64,000 bases of DNA, from the NCBI RefSeq assembly GCF_009933335.1, contig NZ_MAEL01000046.1, forward strand, positions 48,435 to 112,434, in the 5' to 3' direction. Below the pieces are notes generated by a model. It was given only the letters and a program-made list of their open reading frames with translations. It did not search any database and had not been told where the DNA came from. The DNA is from Candidatus Enterococcus willemsii (GTDB taxonomy: Bacteria; Bacillota; Bacilli; Lactobacillales; Enterococcaceae). Every line of letters begins with the position of its first letter. The first letter of the stretch is position 1. This document shows positions 36,322-46,283 of the stretch, piece by piece. The position numbers were made by a program, and so were the translations under genes.

Positions 36322-36324
36322 GAT

Positions 36325-36624
36325 CTAAACCTCCTTGCCTATTTCATTTGCTTTTGTTTCCTCATAAACTTCATTGTACAGTTGATTTAAATCCCTTTCC
36401 AAATCGCTCAATACTTGTTGTCCTTGATTATTGGAAACAATTCCTAAACGAATCGCATAGGCGACCTGTCGAGACAAACCATACATCTGCGTATCAACCA
36501 CTTCTTCAAAAGCTTTGCATTGAGAAATACACAAACTATTTTTTTGATTGCGAATCAGCATGCGAATGCGCTCAGCTTCTTCAAGCAAAATTTCTAATGC
36601 TGATTCTGGAGAAATAGATTCCAT
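36325..36624 (-). CDS. ylaN: YlaN family protein (DUF1507)
   Basis: A 99-aa all-helical protein of the YlaN family. It starts M-E-S-I-S-P-E-S-A-L-E-I-L-L-E-E-A and has the conserved C-I-S-Q-C-K-A-F-E-E-V-V-D-T-Q-M-Y-G-L-S-R-Q stretch in two parts. In Bacillus and Staphylococcus it has been linked to iron homeostasis through Fur. The start ATG 36624 has AGGAGGG 6 nt upstream; an earlier frame to 36651 lacks one. First gene of the ylaN-ftsW-pyc run, with an extended -10 promoter just upstream. Confidence 0.9.
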   Translation of the reverse strand: MESISPESALEILLEEAERIRMLIRNQKNSLCISQCKAFEEVVDTQMYGLSRQVAYAIRLGIVSNNQGQQVLSDLERDLNQLYNEVYEETKANEIGKEV

Positions 36625-36652
36625 TTCGCTCCCTCCTATTCTTCGTTTCATT

Positions 36653-36663
36653 ATTATAGCACA
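36653..36663 (-). promoter_or_regulatory. extended -10 promoter of ylaN
   Basis: Minus strand TGTGC-TATAAT (36663-36653) is a consensus -10 with the TGn extension; no good -35 is seen 17 bp upstream. About 30 nt to the ylaN start. Confidence 0.6.
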
Positions 36664-36987
36664 ACTTTTACTAGAAATGGTTATTTCAATTCACGAAGTT
36701 TGAATAAAAATGAGAAAAAAACGAACAAACTCTGTGCAACTTCTAATTTTACAAGAAATTTCATGTATTTTATTCACCCTTTTCATTATTTATTCGCATT
36801 TGAATTTTCTTCAATTCTCTAAATTGTGAAACAAACACAAAATATGAAACATTATCCTATTTATCTAAATACGTATTTTTTTATGAAATATTAGTTTATC
36901 AAGCTTTTTTGCTATATTTGTAAAAGTTTCCCACAGATTTATAAATTTACTAATTTCCTCTTGACAAATAGTTATGGACCGTTATAT
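36664..36987. other. AT-rich intergenic stretch without recognisable gene
   Basis: About 320 nt of strongly AT-rich DNA between the ylaN promoter and the typA terminator. I find no open frame with a ribosome binding site, no hairpin and no RNA motif, apart from a plus-strand promoter-like pair at 36961-36988 that points straight into the typA terminator. Confidence 0.5.
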
Positions 36988-37023
36988 CAAAAAATGAGAT
37001 GTATCTCGAAGATACATCTCATT
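36988..37023 (-). terminator. intrinsic terminator of typA
   Basis: AATGAGATGTATCT / AGATACATCTCATT, a perfect 14-bp stem with a 3-nt loop, followed by TTTTT on the minus strand. Confidence 0.93.
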
Positions 37024-37033
37024 AAAAATCGTC

Positions 37034-38869
37034 TTACTCGGCTTTTTTACGTTTTTTAGCTGCTTTTTCACGTTCGTTTTTATTTAAGATTTGTTTGCGT
37101 AAACGAATGCTTTCTGGTGTTACTTCACAATATTCATCATCATTCAAGAATTCTAATGATTCTTCTAATGAAAGAATACGAGGCTTTTTGATGACTGATG
37201 TTTGATCTTTTGTTGCTGAACGAACGTTTGTCATTTGTTTAGCTTTCGTAATATTTACAGTTAAGTCATTGTCACGTGCATTCTCACCAACAATCATTCC
37301 TTCATAGACTTCAGTTGTTGGTTCAACAAAGACTGTTCCACGTTCTTCAATACTCATAATGGAATACGTAGTTGCTTTACCTGTATCAATTGATACTAAT
37401 GCACCGTGATGACGTCCACCAATTTGTGTTGGTATCATTGGCAAGTATTGATCAAATGTGTGGTTCATAATACCATATCCACGTGTCATCGATAGAAATT
37501 CATTCGTATAACCGATTAATCCACGAGCAGGTGCTAAGAAGATAATTCTTACTTGGCCATTTCCAGTATTAATCATGTCTTGCATTTCAGCTTTACGAGT
37601 TCCTAAAGATTCGATAACTGATCCCATATATTCTTCTGGTGTGTCGATTTGCACACGTTCAAACGGTTCACATTTCACACCATCAATTTCACGCTCAATG
37701 ACTTCTGGACGTGAAACTTGTAATTCATACCCTTCACGACGCATGTTTTCAATCAAAATAGATAAGTGTAATTCTCCGCGCCCAGAAACTGTCCATGAAT
37801 CAGGTCCAATTGGCTCAACACGTAGAGAAACGTCTGTTTGCAATTCAGCCATCAAACGTTCTTCAATCTTACGTGCAGTAATATATTTTCCTTCACGGCC
37901 TGCAAATGGTGAGTTGTTTACTAAGAAGGTCATTTGTAATGTCGGCTCATCAATATGCAAGATTGGTAATGCTTCTTGATGATCAGAAGGTGTTACTGTT
38001 TCTCCAACGAAAATATCTTCCATACCAGATAACGCAATTAGGTCTCCTGCTACTGCTTCATTAATTTCAACTTTTTGCAATCCGAAGAAACCAAATAATT
38101 TTGTGACACGGAAATTTTTGACTGTTCCGTCTAATTTGATTAATGAGACACTGTCACCGACTTTAATTTTCCCACGGAAAATACGTCCGATACCGATACG
38201 ACCAACATATTCATTGTAATCCAACAATGATACTTGGAATTGTAAAGGTTCATCACGATTATCAACGGGCGCTGGGATATGCTCAATAATTGTATCAAAA
38301 ATAGGAGCCATTGTTTCTTCTTGGTCAGTTGGATTGTCGGACAAACTAGAAGTTCCGTTCAATGCAGATGCATAAATTACTGGGAAATCTAATTGGTCAT
38401 CATCTGCACCCAATTCGATAAATAATTCTAATACTTCATCTACAACGTGCTCTGGACGAGCCGATGGTTTATCAATTTTATTAATAACAACGATTGGTGT
38501 TACACGTTGTTCTAATGCTTTTTTCAATACAAAACGTGTTTGAGGCATTGTTCCTTCATATGAATCCACGACTAAAACTACGCCGTCTACCATTTTCATG
38601 ATACGTTCAACTTCCCCACCGAAATCGGCATGTCCAGGGGTATCTAAAATATTAATGCGTGTTCCTTGATAATCTACCGCTGTATTTTTAGCTAGGATTG
38701 TAATACCACGTTCTTTTTCAATGGCGTTAGAATCCATTGCACGCTCTTGTAATTGTGTACGCGCATCCAATGTATCTGATTGTTTCAATAATTCATCAAC
38801 TAATGTTGTTTTTCCGTGATCGACGTGGGCGATAATCGCTACGTTGCGGATATCATCTCTATGTTTCAA
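37034..38869 (-). CDS. typA: translational GTPase TypA/BipA
   Basis: A 611-aa ribosome-associated GTPase involved in ribosome assembly and stress growth. G-domain motifs: G1 [10 protein letters not shown]2 R-G-I-T-I, G3 D-T-P-G-H, G4 N-K-I-D. Next come domain II, EF-G-like domains III/V and the BipA-specific C-terminal domain, ending in a basic tail (K-A-A-K-K-R-K-K). The start is TTG 38869 ([10 protein letters not shown]), with AAAGGAG exactly 8 nt upstream and no alternative ATG. Single gene with strong terminator. Confidence 0.96.
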   Translation of the reverse strand: MKHRDDIRNVAIIAHVDHGKTTLVDELLKQSDTLDARTQLQERAMDSNAIEKERGITILAKNTAVDYQGTRINILDTPGHADFGGEVERIMKMVDGVVLVVDSYEGTMPQTRFVLKKALEQRVTPIVVINKIDKPSARPEHVVDEVLELFIELGADDDQLDFPVIYASALNGTSSLSDNPTDQEETMAPIFDTIIEHIPAPVDNRDEPLQFQVSLLDYNEYVGRIGIGRIFRGKIKVGDSVSLIKLDGTVKNFRVTKLFGFFGLQKVEINEAVAGDLIALSGMEDIFVGETVTPSDHQEALPILHIDEPTLQMTFLVNNSPFAGREGKYITARKIEERLMAELQTDVSLRVEPIGPDSWTVSGRGELHLSILIENMRREGYELQVSRPEVIEREIDGVKCEPFERVQIDTPEEYMGSVIESLGTRKAEMQDMINTGNGQVRIIFLAPARGLIGYTNEFLSMTRGYGIMNHTFDQYLPMIPTQIGGRHHGALVSIDTGKATTYSIMSIEERGTVFVEPTTEVYEGMIVGENARDNDLTVNITKAKQMTNVRSATKDQTSVIKKPRILSLEESLEFLNDDEYCEVTPESIRLRKQILNKNEREKAAKKRKKAE

Positions 38870-38969
38870 TTTAACTGCTCCTTTTAATTTGGCTTTACAC
38901 TTGACGAGTAATTATAACAAATATTCTTTCTGAAAACTAGTGAAAAGTTTTCAGATTTGTGTTTTTTTC

Positions 38970-39012
38970 AATATAAAACCTTCAAACAGCTAAAAGAGCT
39001 GATTTGAAGGTT
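38970..39012 (-). terminator. terminator of the yktA-suhB operon
   Basis: AACCTTCAAA..AGCT / AGCT..TTTGAAGGTT stem beginning just after the suhB stop; the T tail on the minus strand is modest (TTTTATATT). Confidence 0.75.
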
Positions 39013-39016
39013 GATT

Positions 39017-39793
39017 TTATTTTAAGGATTCCATAGATAAGGTTAATAATTCTTCGTATACTTGAGGTGTTCCCGCAATAAATTGTTCTCTACCATTCAT
39101 TTGCAATGGTTTACCATATAGATTACTCATCTTCATACCTAAGGCTTGAATGAGAATACCTCCTGCTGCATAATCCCAAGGCGCTAGATTAGAAACATAA
39201 CCGACACGTTTTCCTAATGCCATCCCCATTAATTCCACACCCGCACATCCTGACATACGAACCCCCATCGAACGCTCGCCCATAATACGAGCATTGCCGA
39301 TATTATTCGCATACATGACGGCATTCATACCTAACAAGCCTTCGTTCAGTGCGCAATCTTTTGGTTTAGGCACGCGTTCTTCATTTAAAAAGACACCAAT
39401 GTCTCTCCCACCCCATAAGAAGTCTTCCTTCATGACATCATAGACAAAACCTAATACTCCTTGTCCTTCTTCATAGACAGCAATCATGATACAAAAATTT
39501 TCATGTTCCAAAACAAAATTCATTGTACCGTCTATTGGATCAATAATAAATACACGACCACTCAAATCAGTTAGTTGATCTTTACCATTCTCCTCACCTA
39601 AAATTTTAGCATTTGGGTCAAACGCTAAAATCTGTTTAATTAAATAGTCCTGTGTCTGCTTATCTAAATTAGTAACCAAATCTTTCCGACTCGTCTTTGT
39701 GTCGACTGTTAACCCTTCTTTTTTCAATGCTTCTTTGATTATTTCACCAGCATCTTTCATCCAATTTTTGATTTCACTAATCATAATTTGCAT
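39017..39793 (-). CDS. inositol monophosphatase family protein
   Basis: A 258-aa Mg2+-dependent phosphatase (SuhB/YktC type). It has the metal-site motifs G-E-E-N-G, I-D-P-I-D-G-T-M-N-F and, near the C-terminus, A-P-W-D-Y-A-A-G. Members act on inositol phosphates, fructose-1,6-bisphosphate or PAP; which one applies here is not clear. ATG 39793, AAGGAT upstream; M4 at 39784 is possible. It follows yktA by 6 nt, as yktA and yktC neighbour each other in Bacillus. Confidence 0.88.
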   Translation of the reverse strand: MQIMISEIKNWMKDAGEIIKEALKKEGLTVDTKTSRKDLVTNLDKQTQDYLIKQILAFDPNAKILGEENGKDQLTDLSGRVFIIDPIDGTMNFVLEHENFCIMIAVYEEGQGVLGFVYDVMKEDFLWGGRDIGVFLNEERVPKPKDCALNEGLLGMNAVMYANNIGNARIMGERSMGVRMSGCAGVELMGMALGKRVGYVSNLAPWDYAAGGILIQALGMKMSNLYGKPLQMNGREQFIAGTPQVYEELLTLSMESLK

Positions 39794-39799
39794 CGTTTT

Positions 39800-40075
39800 C
39801 TATCCTTTCATTTTCAATTTCTTAGTAGGATTTGCTTTTGCTTCTTGCAGTGCTCGATACAATGAATAGCCCGTCAATTCTTCAAATTCTCTACCTAAAC
39901 GCCGCTCTTCGCCAATACTACGAACAACAGTTTTAAATGCTTGATGGGCCTTCATAAACGATTCGGCTGAAATCCCTTTTTCATAAGACTGTTCTAATGC
40001 ATCCCACATATTCATGACAATGACCATTTCATCCGTTGTCCAATCTAAATTTAATGGATATTGATATTCTTTCAT
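39800..40075 (-). CDS. yktA: UPF0223 family protein (YktA)
   Basis: A 91-aa small helical protein of the UPF0223 family: N-terminal Y-Q-Y-P-L-N-L-D-W-T-T-D-E-M, the middle Y-E-K-G-I and the E-E-R-R-L-G-R-E-F-E motif. Function unknown. It forms a two-gene operon with the inositol monophosphatase gene. CCTCC-complement (GGAGG) lies just before ATG 40075. Confidence 0.85.
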   Translation of the reverse strand: MKEYQYPLNLDWTTDEMVIVMNMWDALEQSYEKGISAESFMKAHQAFKTVVRSIGEERRLGREFEELTGYSLYRALQEAKANPTKKLKMKG

Positions 40076-40153
40076 AATAACCTCCAGTTGATAAACTCTA
40101 TTTTAGTTTATCATAGTTCTATTGAATTGTAAGGAAATAATAAAATCCTTAAG

Positions 40154-40188
40154 AAAAACTCTCCAACAATCTTTGCTGAAGAGTTTTT
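40154..40188 (-). terminator. terminator of the yxeA-like gene
   Basis: AAAAACTCT / AGAGTTTTT stem with a 17-nt loop, directly after the stop codon; T run on the minus strand. Confidence 0.75.
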
Positions 40189-40190
40189 TG

Positions 40191-40565
40191 TTATTTATCT
40201 ATTTGCGCTAATGCATCTGCTGGTACTTCTTCTTTTGCAATTTCCTCATAAGTTTCTACATGCGCTCCTTTATTCGTCAACTTTAAGTAGCGGCCTTCTT
40301 TCAATTCGGAAATCCCATTGAACGCAATGTTTCTTGTCTTACCATTCTCATCTGCTGCCATTTGCTCATAGTAAGCTGTTCCATAACCATTGACACTATC
40401 CGGCTCTTTTGTTTTGACATAAACATGCCCTTCTTTAACCAATGGATTTAACTGATCCATCACTCCTGCTAATTCACTCGTAGAATTTTTTGTATACACT
40501 GTCGATGCTAGTAACATTCCACCTAAAATAAGTAACACGCCAGCAAGTTTTGCAATTAGTTTCAT
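40191..40565 (-). CDS. YxeA family secreted protein (DUF1093)
   Basis: A 124-aa protein with an N-terminal signal peptide or anchor (K-L-I-A-K-L-A-G-V-L-L-I-L-G-G-M). A small YxeA-type beta domain follows, with the typical G-Y-G-T-A-Y-Y-E-Q and G-R-Y-L-K-L-T-N motifs. Family members are extracytoplasmic, OB-fold-like and of unknown role, often near peptide-antibiotic ABC transporters; none is adjacent here. Strong AGGAGG before ATG 40565. Confidence 0.78.
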   Translation of the reverse strand: MKLIAKLAGVLLILGGMLLASTVYTKNSTSELAGVMDQLNPLVKEGHVYVKTKEPDSVNGYGTAYYEQMAADENGKTRNIAFNGISELKEGRYLKLTNKGAHVETYEEIAKEEVPADALAQIDK

Positions 40566-40742
40566 ATAACTTCCTCCTATTTGTTTCCTTTGATACTCTT
40601 AGTTTATAAAAAGAAGCTCTAAAAACATTCCGTCTAAAGTCTGAAAAAAAACTTACATTTTTGCCACTTTTGTCTTCGTAAGCCTTACGAATCTGTCATG
40701 CCAATATGTACAATTAGCTAAAACTAGATATTTTGTGAATCA

Positions 40743-40772
40743 CAAAAAAGCCATCGTTCGAAAACGATGGCT
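40743..40772 (-). terminator. intrinsic terminator of the pdh operon
   Basis: AGCCATCGTT / AACGATGGCT stem with tetraloop, then TTTTTTG on the minus strand. Confidence 0.92.
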
Positions 40773-40784
40773 AAATTAAAATTC

Positions 40785-42191
40785 TTAAGCGTGGATTGGT
40801 AATCCTAATGCTAATTCAGAAGCATCCATTGTAATCTCACCTAAAGATGGATGTGGATGGATAGTTAATGCGATATCTTCTGCGTTCATACCTGATTCGA
40901 TAGCTAATGCTAATTCAGAAACCATATCTGAAGCGCTGATACCAGCAACTTGAGCTCCGATAAGAACGTGTCCATCAGTAGTTGCAACTAAACGGATAAA
41001 TCCTTCAGTTTTACCTAATGACAACGCACGACCATTACCAGCAAATGGGAATTTGAATGCTTTTGCATCAATTCCAGCTTCTTTTGCTTCTGCAATTGTC
41101 ATACCTACTGATGCTAATTCAGGATCAGTAAATGCAACTGCTGGCATTGCTTTGTAATCAACAGCTACTTTTTTACCAGAAATTGCTTCTGCAGCAATTT
41201 TAGCTTCGTAACTTGCTTTATGCGCTAGTGCAGCACCAGGAACGATGTCACCAATTGCATAAATGTTTGGTACATTTGTACGACCTTGAGCGTCCACTGG
41301 AATTAATCCACGTTCACCGATTTCAACACCAGCTTGTTCTAAGCCCATGTCATCAGTGTTTGGACGACGACCTACAGTAACCATTACATAATCAGCAGTG
41401 ATTTCTTCTTCTTTACCATCAACTGCATATTTAACAGTTACGCTATCACCATTGTCAACAGCTTCTTTAGCCATTGCATTAGTAATAACTGTCATACCTT
41501 TTTTCTTGAATTCAGCTTCAACAATTTTAACCATATCTTTTTCGTAAGTTGGTAAAATTTGTGGTGAACCTTCAAGAATCGTTACTTCTGCACCTAAGTT
41601 AGCATATGCGCCACCTAGTTCAGCACCGATAACTCCACCACCGATGATAACTAATTTTTTAGGAACTTCAGTTAAAGCTAAACCTCCAGTTGAATCAATT
41701 ACACGTCCAGCAAATTTGAATCCTGGAATTTCAATTGGACGAGAACCTGTTGCTACAATCGCATTTTTGAATTCATACGTTTGAGCTGAATCAGGATGGA
41801 TTACACGTAAAGTATGATCATCAACGAAGAACGCTTCTCCCTCAATAACTTCTACTTTATTTTTTTTCAAGAGCATGCTAACGCCTGAAGTTAACTTGTT
41901 AACAACACCGTTTGTTTTCCACTCTTGTGTTTTTGCAAAATCAAGTGTTACGCCTTCAGCGCTCACACCAAACATTTCTGAATGTTGTGCTTCTTGATAA
42001 TGATGGCCAGCAGAAATTAACGCTTTTGAAGGAATACAACCAACGTTTAGACATACGCCACCAACGTTTTCTCTTTCAATAATCGCTACTTTTTGGCCCA
42101 TTTGAGCAGCACGGATGGCAGCTACATAGCCACCAGGTCCTGCTCCAATTACTACTGTATCTAATTCTACGGCAAAATCTCCAACTACCAT
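40785..42191 (-). CDS. pdhD: dihydrolipoyl dehydrogenase (E3 of pyruvate dehydrogenase)
   Basis: 468-aa flavoprotein that reoxidises the lipoyl groups of E2 with NAD+. It has the FAD site V-V-I-G-A-G-P-G-G, the redox disulfide [13 protein letters not shown], the NAD site [13 protein letters not shown] and the dimer-interface His-Glu (I-H-P-H-P-S-L-G-E). Last gene of pdhABCD, 7 nt after pdhC. Confidence 0.97.
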   Translation of the reverse strand: MVVGDFAVELDTVVIGAGPGGYVAAIRAAQMGQKVAIIERENVGGVCLNVGCIPSKALISAGHHYQEAQHSEMFGVSAEGVTLDFAKTQEWKTNGVVNKLTSGVSMLLKKNKVEVIEGEAFFVDDHTLRVIHPDSAQTYEFKNAIVATGSRPIEIPGFKFAGRVIDSTGGLALTEVPKKLVIIGGGVIGAELGGAYANLGAEVTILEGSPQILPTYEKDMVKIVEAEFKKKGMTVITNAMAKEAVDNGDSVTVKYAVDGKEEEITADYVMVTVGRRPNTDDMGLEQAGVEIGERGLIPVDAQGRTNVPNIYAIGDIVPGAALAHKASYEAKIAAEAISGKKVAVDYKAMPAVAFTDPELASVGMTIAEAKEAGIDAKAFKFPFAGNGRALSLGKTEGFIRLVATTDGHVLIGAQVAGISASDMVSELALAIESGMNAEDIALTIHPHPSLGEITMDASELALGLPIHA

Positions 42192-42198
42192 TTGTTTA

Positions 42199-43812
42199 TC
42201 ATCCTTCCATTAATAGTAACTCTGGATCTGCTAACAAACGTTTGATGTTATTCATTGCTTGTTGAGCAGTTGCGCCATCAACGATGCGGTGGTCGAAGCT
42301 TAATGATAGTTTCATCATACGTCCAACTACGATTTCGCCTTCTGCATTGACAACAGGTTGTTGAGCAATTGTACCTACACCTAAAATAGCAACTTCAGGG
42401 TAGTTGATTACCGGTGTGAACCAAGCGCCACCCACTGAACCAATGTTACTGATTGTAACTGTTCCGTTACGCATATCTTCAGCTGCTAATTTACCTTCGT
42501 GAGCTAAAGCTGCTTTTCCGTTAATTTCATCTGCAATTGCAAATAGACCTTTGCGATCTGCATCTTTTACGTTTGGTACGTATAAGCCGTTCGCAGTATC
42601 TGTAGCAATACCGATGTTGTAGTAGTTTTTGTAAACTACTTCTTGTGAAGCGTCATCGATTGATGCGTTCAATACTGGGTATTTCTTCATAGTTGCAGTT
42701 AAAGCTTTAACAACATATGGTAAGAAAGTTAATTTAGTATTTTGAGCGGCAGCAACGTCTTTAAATTTCTTACGTTGATCCCATAGTTTAGAAACTTCAA
42801 CTTCATCATGTAATGTTACGTGAGGAGCTGTGTGTTTGCTGTTAACCATTGCTTTAGAAATTGCTTTACGCATTGGAGTAAGTTTTTCACGAGTTTCTAA
42901 TTCACCCAAGTTAGATTGGTAAGGTTTAGCTGGTTCTGCTTTTTCAGCTGGTTTCGCTGCTTGCGCTGTTGCTGACTCAGTAGCAGCTGTTTCAGTTGCT
43001 GCTGGAGCTTCTTGAGAGCCACCAGAGATAAAGCTTTGGATATCTTCTTTTGTTACACGTCCACCTTTTCCAGAAGGAGTAACTAAAGTAATATCTACAT
43101 CATTTTCACGAGCAAATTGACGTACAGATGGCATAGCCAACACGTTTTTGCTTGGTTTACCAGTTGGAGCTGATGCTTCTGCTGGTGCAGAGGCAGGTGC
43201 TGCAGCTTCTGGTGCAGGTGCTGCTGGCGCACTTGCAGGTGCATCGTTGTGACCAGGTGCGTCGATTTCAACTAACACGTCACCAACGTTTGCTACTACG
43301 CCTTCTTCTACAACAACACGTACAACTGTTCCTGTAACTGGTGATGGAATTTCTTCCACTGATTTATCATTTTGTACTTCTAATAAAGTATCATCTTCTT
43401 TGATTGTATCGCCGGCTTTTACAAACCATTTAACGATTTCACCTTCTGCAATTCCTTCACCGATATCTGGTAATTTGAATTGGAAGACACCTTGTCCGCC
43501 AGCTTCTGGTAAAGCTGCTGGAGCTGCTGGTGTTTGTTCTTGTGCAGGAGCCGCTGGAGCGTCGTCTTCATGACCAGGTGCGTCGATTTCAACTAACACA
43601 TCGCCAACATTTGCTACAACCCCTTCTTCTACAAGAATGTTTTTAACTGTTCCTGTAACTGGTGATGGAATTTCTTCCACTGATTTATCATTTTGTACTT
43701 CTAATAAAGTATCATCTTCATTAATTGTGTCGCCTGGTTTTACAAACCATTTAACGATTTCGCCTTCTGCAATTCCTTCACCGATATCCGGTAATTTAAA
43801 TTGAAATGCCAT
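42199..43812 (-). CDS. pdhC: dihydrolipoyl acetyltransferase (E2), two lipoyl domains
   Basis: 537-aa core of the complex. Two lipoyl domains (about 2-80 and 109-187), each with the lipoyl-Lys motif Q-N-D-K-S-V-E-E-I, are joined by Ala/Pro-rich linkers. The peripheral subunit-binding domain follows at about 223-260 ([19 protein letters not shown]). The acetyltransferase (about 300-537) ends with [10 protein letters not shown]. Two lipoyl domains match the E. faecalis E2; many relatives have one. The lipoyl repeats are almost identical in protein and DNA. Middle gene of the operon. Confidence 0.97.
   Translation of the reverse strand: MAFQFKLPDIGEGIAEGEIVKWFVKPGDTINEDDTLLEVQNDKSVEEIPSPVTGTVKNILVEEGVVANVGDVLVEIDAPGHEDDAPAAPAQEQTPAAPAALPEAGGQGVFQFKLPDIGEGIAEGEIVKWFVKAGDTIKEDDTLLEVQNDKSVEEIPSPVTGTVVRVVVEEGVVANVGDVLVEIDAPGHNDAPASAPAAPAPEAAAPASAPAEASAPTGKPSKNVLAMPSVRQFARENDVDITLVTPSGKGGRVTKEDIQSFISGGSQEAPAATETAATESATAQAAKPAEKAEPAKPYQSNLGELETREKLTPMRKAISKAMVNSKHTAPHVTLHDEVEVSKLWDQRKKFKDVAAAQNTKLTFLPYVVKALTATMKKYPVLNASIDDASQEVVYKNYYNIGIATDTANGLYVPNVKDADRKGLFAIADEINGKAALAHEGKLAAEDMRNGTVTISNIGSVGGAWFTPVINYPEVAILGVGTIAQQPVVNAEGEIVVGRMMKLSLSFDHRIVDGATAQQAMNNIKRLLADPELLLMEG
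43248..43809 (-). repeat. tandem lipoyl-domain repeat inside pdhC
   Basis: The DNA encoding lipoyl domain 1 (about 43572-43809) and domain 2 (about 43248-43488) is near-identical over most of its length, including many silent positions. The encoded 80-residue domains differ at fewer than ten positions. This suggests recent duplication or ongoing gene conversion. Confidence 0.85.
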
Positions 43813-43837
43813 TTTGATATCTTCCTCTCTTGTATTC

Positions 43838-44815
43838 TTAGAAGTTTACGATTTCTTTAACTTTTGCTTCGATATCTGATGCGTTTGGTAACCAAACATT
43901 CTCAGCTTGACCAAATGGGAATACTGTATCTGGAGCAGACACGCGTCCGATTGGTGCTTCTAAAGAAAGGATCGCACGTTCAGCAATTTCAGATGCAACT
44001 TGTGCACCAACACCTGCTTGTTTTTGCGCTTCTTGAACAACTACAACGCGTCCAGTTTTTTCAACAGATGCAATAATTGTTTCGATATCTAGAGGAGCTA
44101 CTGTACGTAAGTCAACAATTTCTACACTGATATTTTCTTTTGCTAAATTATCCGCTGCTTTAATTGCTTCACGAACCATTGCACCATAAGTGATGATAGA
44201 AACGTCAGTACCTTCACGAGTTACTGCAGCTTTATCCAATGGTACAGTGTAAGATTCTTCTGGCACTTCTTCACGGAATGAACGGTAAAGTTTCATGTGC
44301 TCTAAGAAAACAACTGGGTCATTACTTCTAATAGAAGAAATTAATAATCCTTTTGCATCATAAGGGTTTGATGGAATAACAACACGGATACCTGGAGATT
44401 GAGCAATCAATCCTTCTAAGTTATCTGAGTGTAATTCTGGTGTATGCACACCACCACCAAATGGTGAGCGGATTGTGATAGGCAAGTTTCTTGTGCCACC
44501 CATACGGTAACGAGTACGGGCCATTTGTGCTACAACTTCATCCATTGCTTCAAAAACGAAACCGAAGAATTGTAGTTCTGGCACTGGACGGAAACCTTCT
44601 AGCGCCATACCAAATGCTAAACCAGCAATACCTGACTCTGCTAATGGTGTATCAAATACGCGATCTTCACCAAATTTTTCTTGTAAGCCTTCAGTCGCAC
44701 GGAATACTCCTCCGTTTTTACCGACGTCTTCACCAAACATTACTACGTTTTCATCGCTGGCTAACTCACAAGCTAGGGCATCAGTAATTGCTTGAATCAT
44801 TGTTTTTTGTGCCAT
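43838..44815 (-). CDS. pdhB: pyruvate dehydrogenase E1 component, beta subunit
   Basis: 325-aa transketolase-like subunit that completes the thiamine-diphosphate site with E1 alpha. Visible are [12 protein letters not shown], the central P-E-L-Q-F-F-G-F-V and the C-terminal transketolase domain (V-V-V-Q-E-A). It begins 2 nt after pdhA and is followed after 25 nt by pdhC. Confidence 0.96.
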   Translation of the reverse strand: MAQKTMIQAITDALACELASDENVVMFGEDVGKNGGVFRATEGLQEKFGEDRVFDTPLAESGIAGLAFGMALEGFRPVPELQFFGFVFEAMDEVVAQMARTRYRMGGTRNLPITIRSPFGGGVHTPELHSDNLEGLIAQSPGIRVVIPSNPYDAKGLLISSIRSNDPVVFLEHMKLYRSFREEVPEESYTVPLDKAAVTREGTDVSIITYGAMVREAIKAADNLAKENISVEIVDLRTVAPLDIETIIASVEKTGRVVVVQEAQKQAGVGAQVASEIAERAILSLEAPIGRVSAPDTVFPFGQAENVWLPNASDIEAKVKEIVNF

Positions 44816-44817
44816 GA

Positions 44818-45948
<1,131 letters not shown>

Positions 45949-45975
45949 TTAGCTTCATATCTAAAAATATGATAG

Positions 45976-45984
45976 ATTATAACA
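45976..45984 (-). promoter_or_regulatory. extended -10 promoter of pdhABCD
   Basis: Minus strand TGT-TATAAT (45984-45976), a consensus -10 with TG extension; no convincing -35. Confidence 0.5.
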
Positions 45985-46117
45985 GGCAATCATTTCTGTA
46001 TTACTGTTAGAATCATTTACAGTTAATAAACTATCACTTTTATGAGAGAAAAACAAGTATAAAGTTTACAATTTTTTTATTTCTTATTATCGCAATCCCT
46101 TATGCAACAGTACATAT

Positions 46118-46135
46118 TAGTGAACATTATCACAT
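46118..46135. promoter_or_regulatory. Rex-like operator upstream of pdhA
   Basis: TAGTGA-N6-TCACAT against the Gram-positive Rex consensus TTGTGA-N6-TCACAA: 10 of 12 half-site positions agree (minus strand ATGTGA-N6-TCACTA). It is about 140 nt upstream of the predicted -10, so its effect on that promoter is uncertain. Confidence 0.4.
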
Positions 46136-46158
46136 TGTTCGTTTTTAGACACTTTCTA

Positions 46159-46172
46159 GGAAAGCGATTTCC
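46159..46172. promoter_or_regulatory. cre-like CcpA site upstream of pdhA
   Basis: GGAAAGCGATTTCC matches 12 of 14 positions of TGWNANCGNTNWCA and is palindromic around CG. It lies far upstream of pdhA, between pdhA and the mgtA terminator. Confidence 0.4.
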
Positions 46173-46235
46173 ATTTCCCGCGAAAAATTAGTACAGGGTA
46201 TATCTGTTTAAGTAACAGTTTGTTTACCAATGATC

Positions 46236-46268
46236 ACAAAAAGCCAGCAAACTAACATTTGCTGACTT
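46236..46268 (-). terminator. intrinsic terminator of mgtA
   Basis: Minus strand AAGTCAGCAAA / TTTGCTGGCTT stem followed by TTTT; starts about 15 nt after the mgtA stop. Confidence 0.88.
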
Positions 46269-46283
46269 CTCTACTATATTATA

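Larger units (their letters stand above)
45985..46235. other. long 5' region of pdhABCD
   Basis: About 250 nt without a gene between the pdh -10 and the mgtA terminator. Besides the Rex-like and cre-like sites listed separately, I see no further structure. Confidence 0.5.

Noticed and set aside
36961..36988. Plus-strand promoter-like pair TTGACA-N16-TATATC, possibly for a small RNA
   Set aside because: Its transcript would run straight into the typA terminator within about 30 nt, and no conserved RNA structure is seen.
40660..40700. Short palindrome around TCGTAAGCCTTACGA upstream of the yxeA-like gene
   Set aside because: Only 7-bp arms with no spacer or promoter element nearby; not distinguishable from chance.
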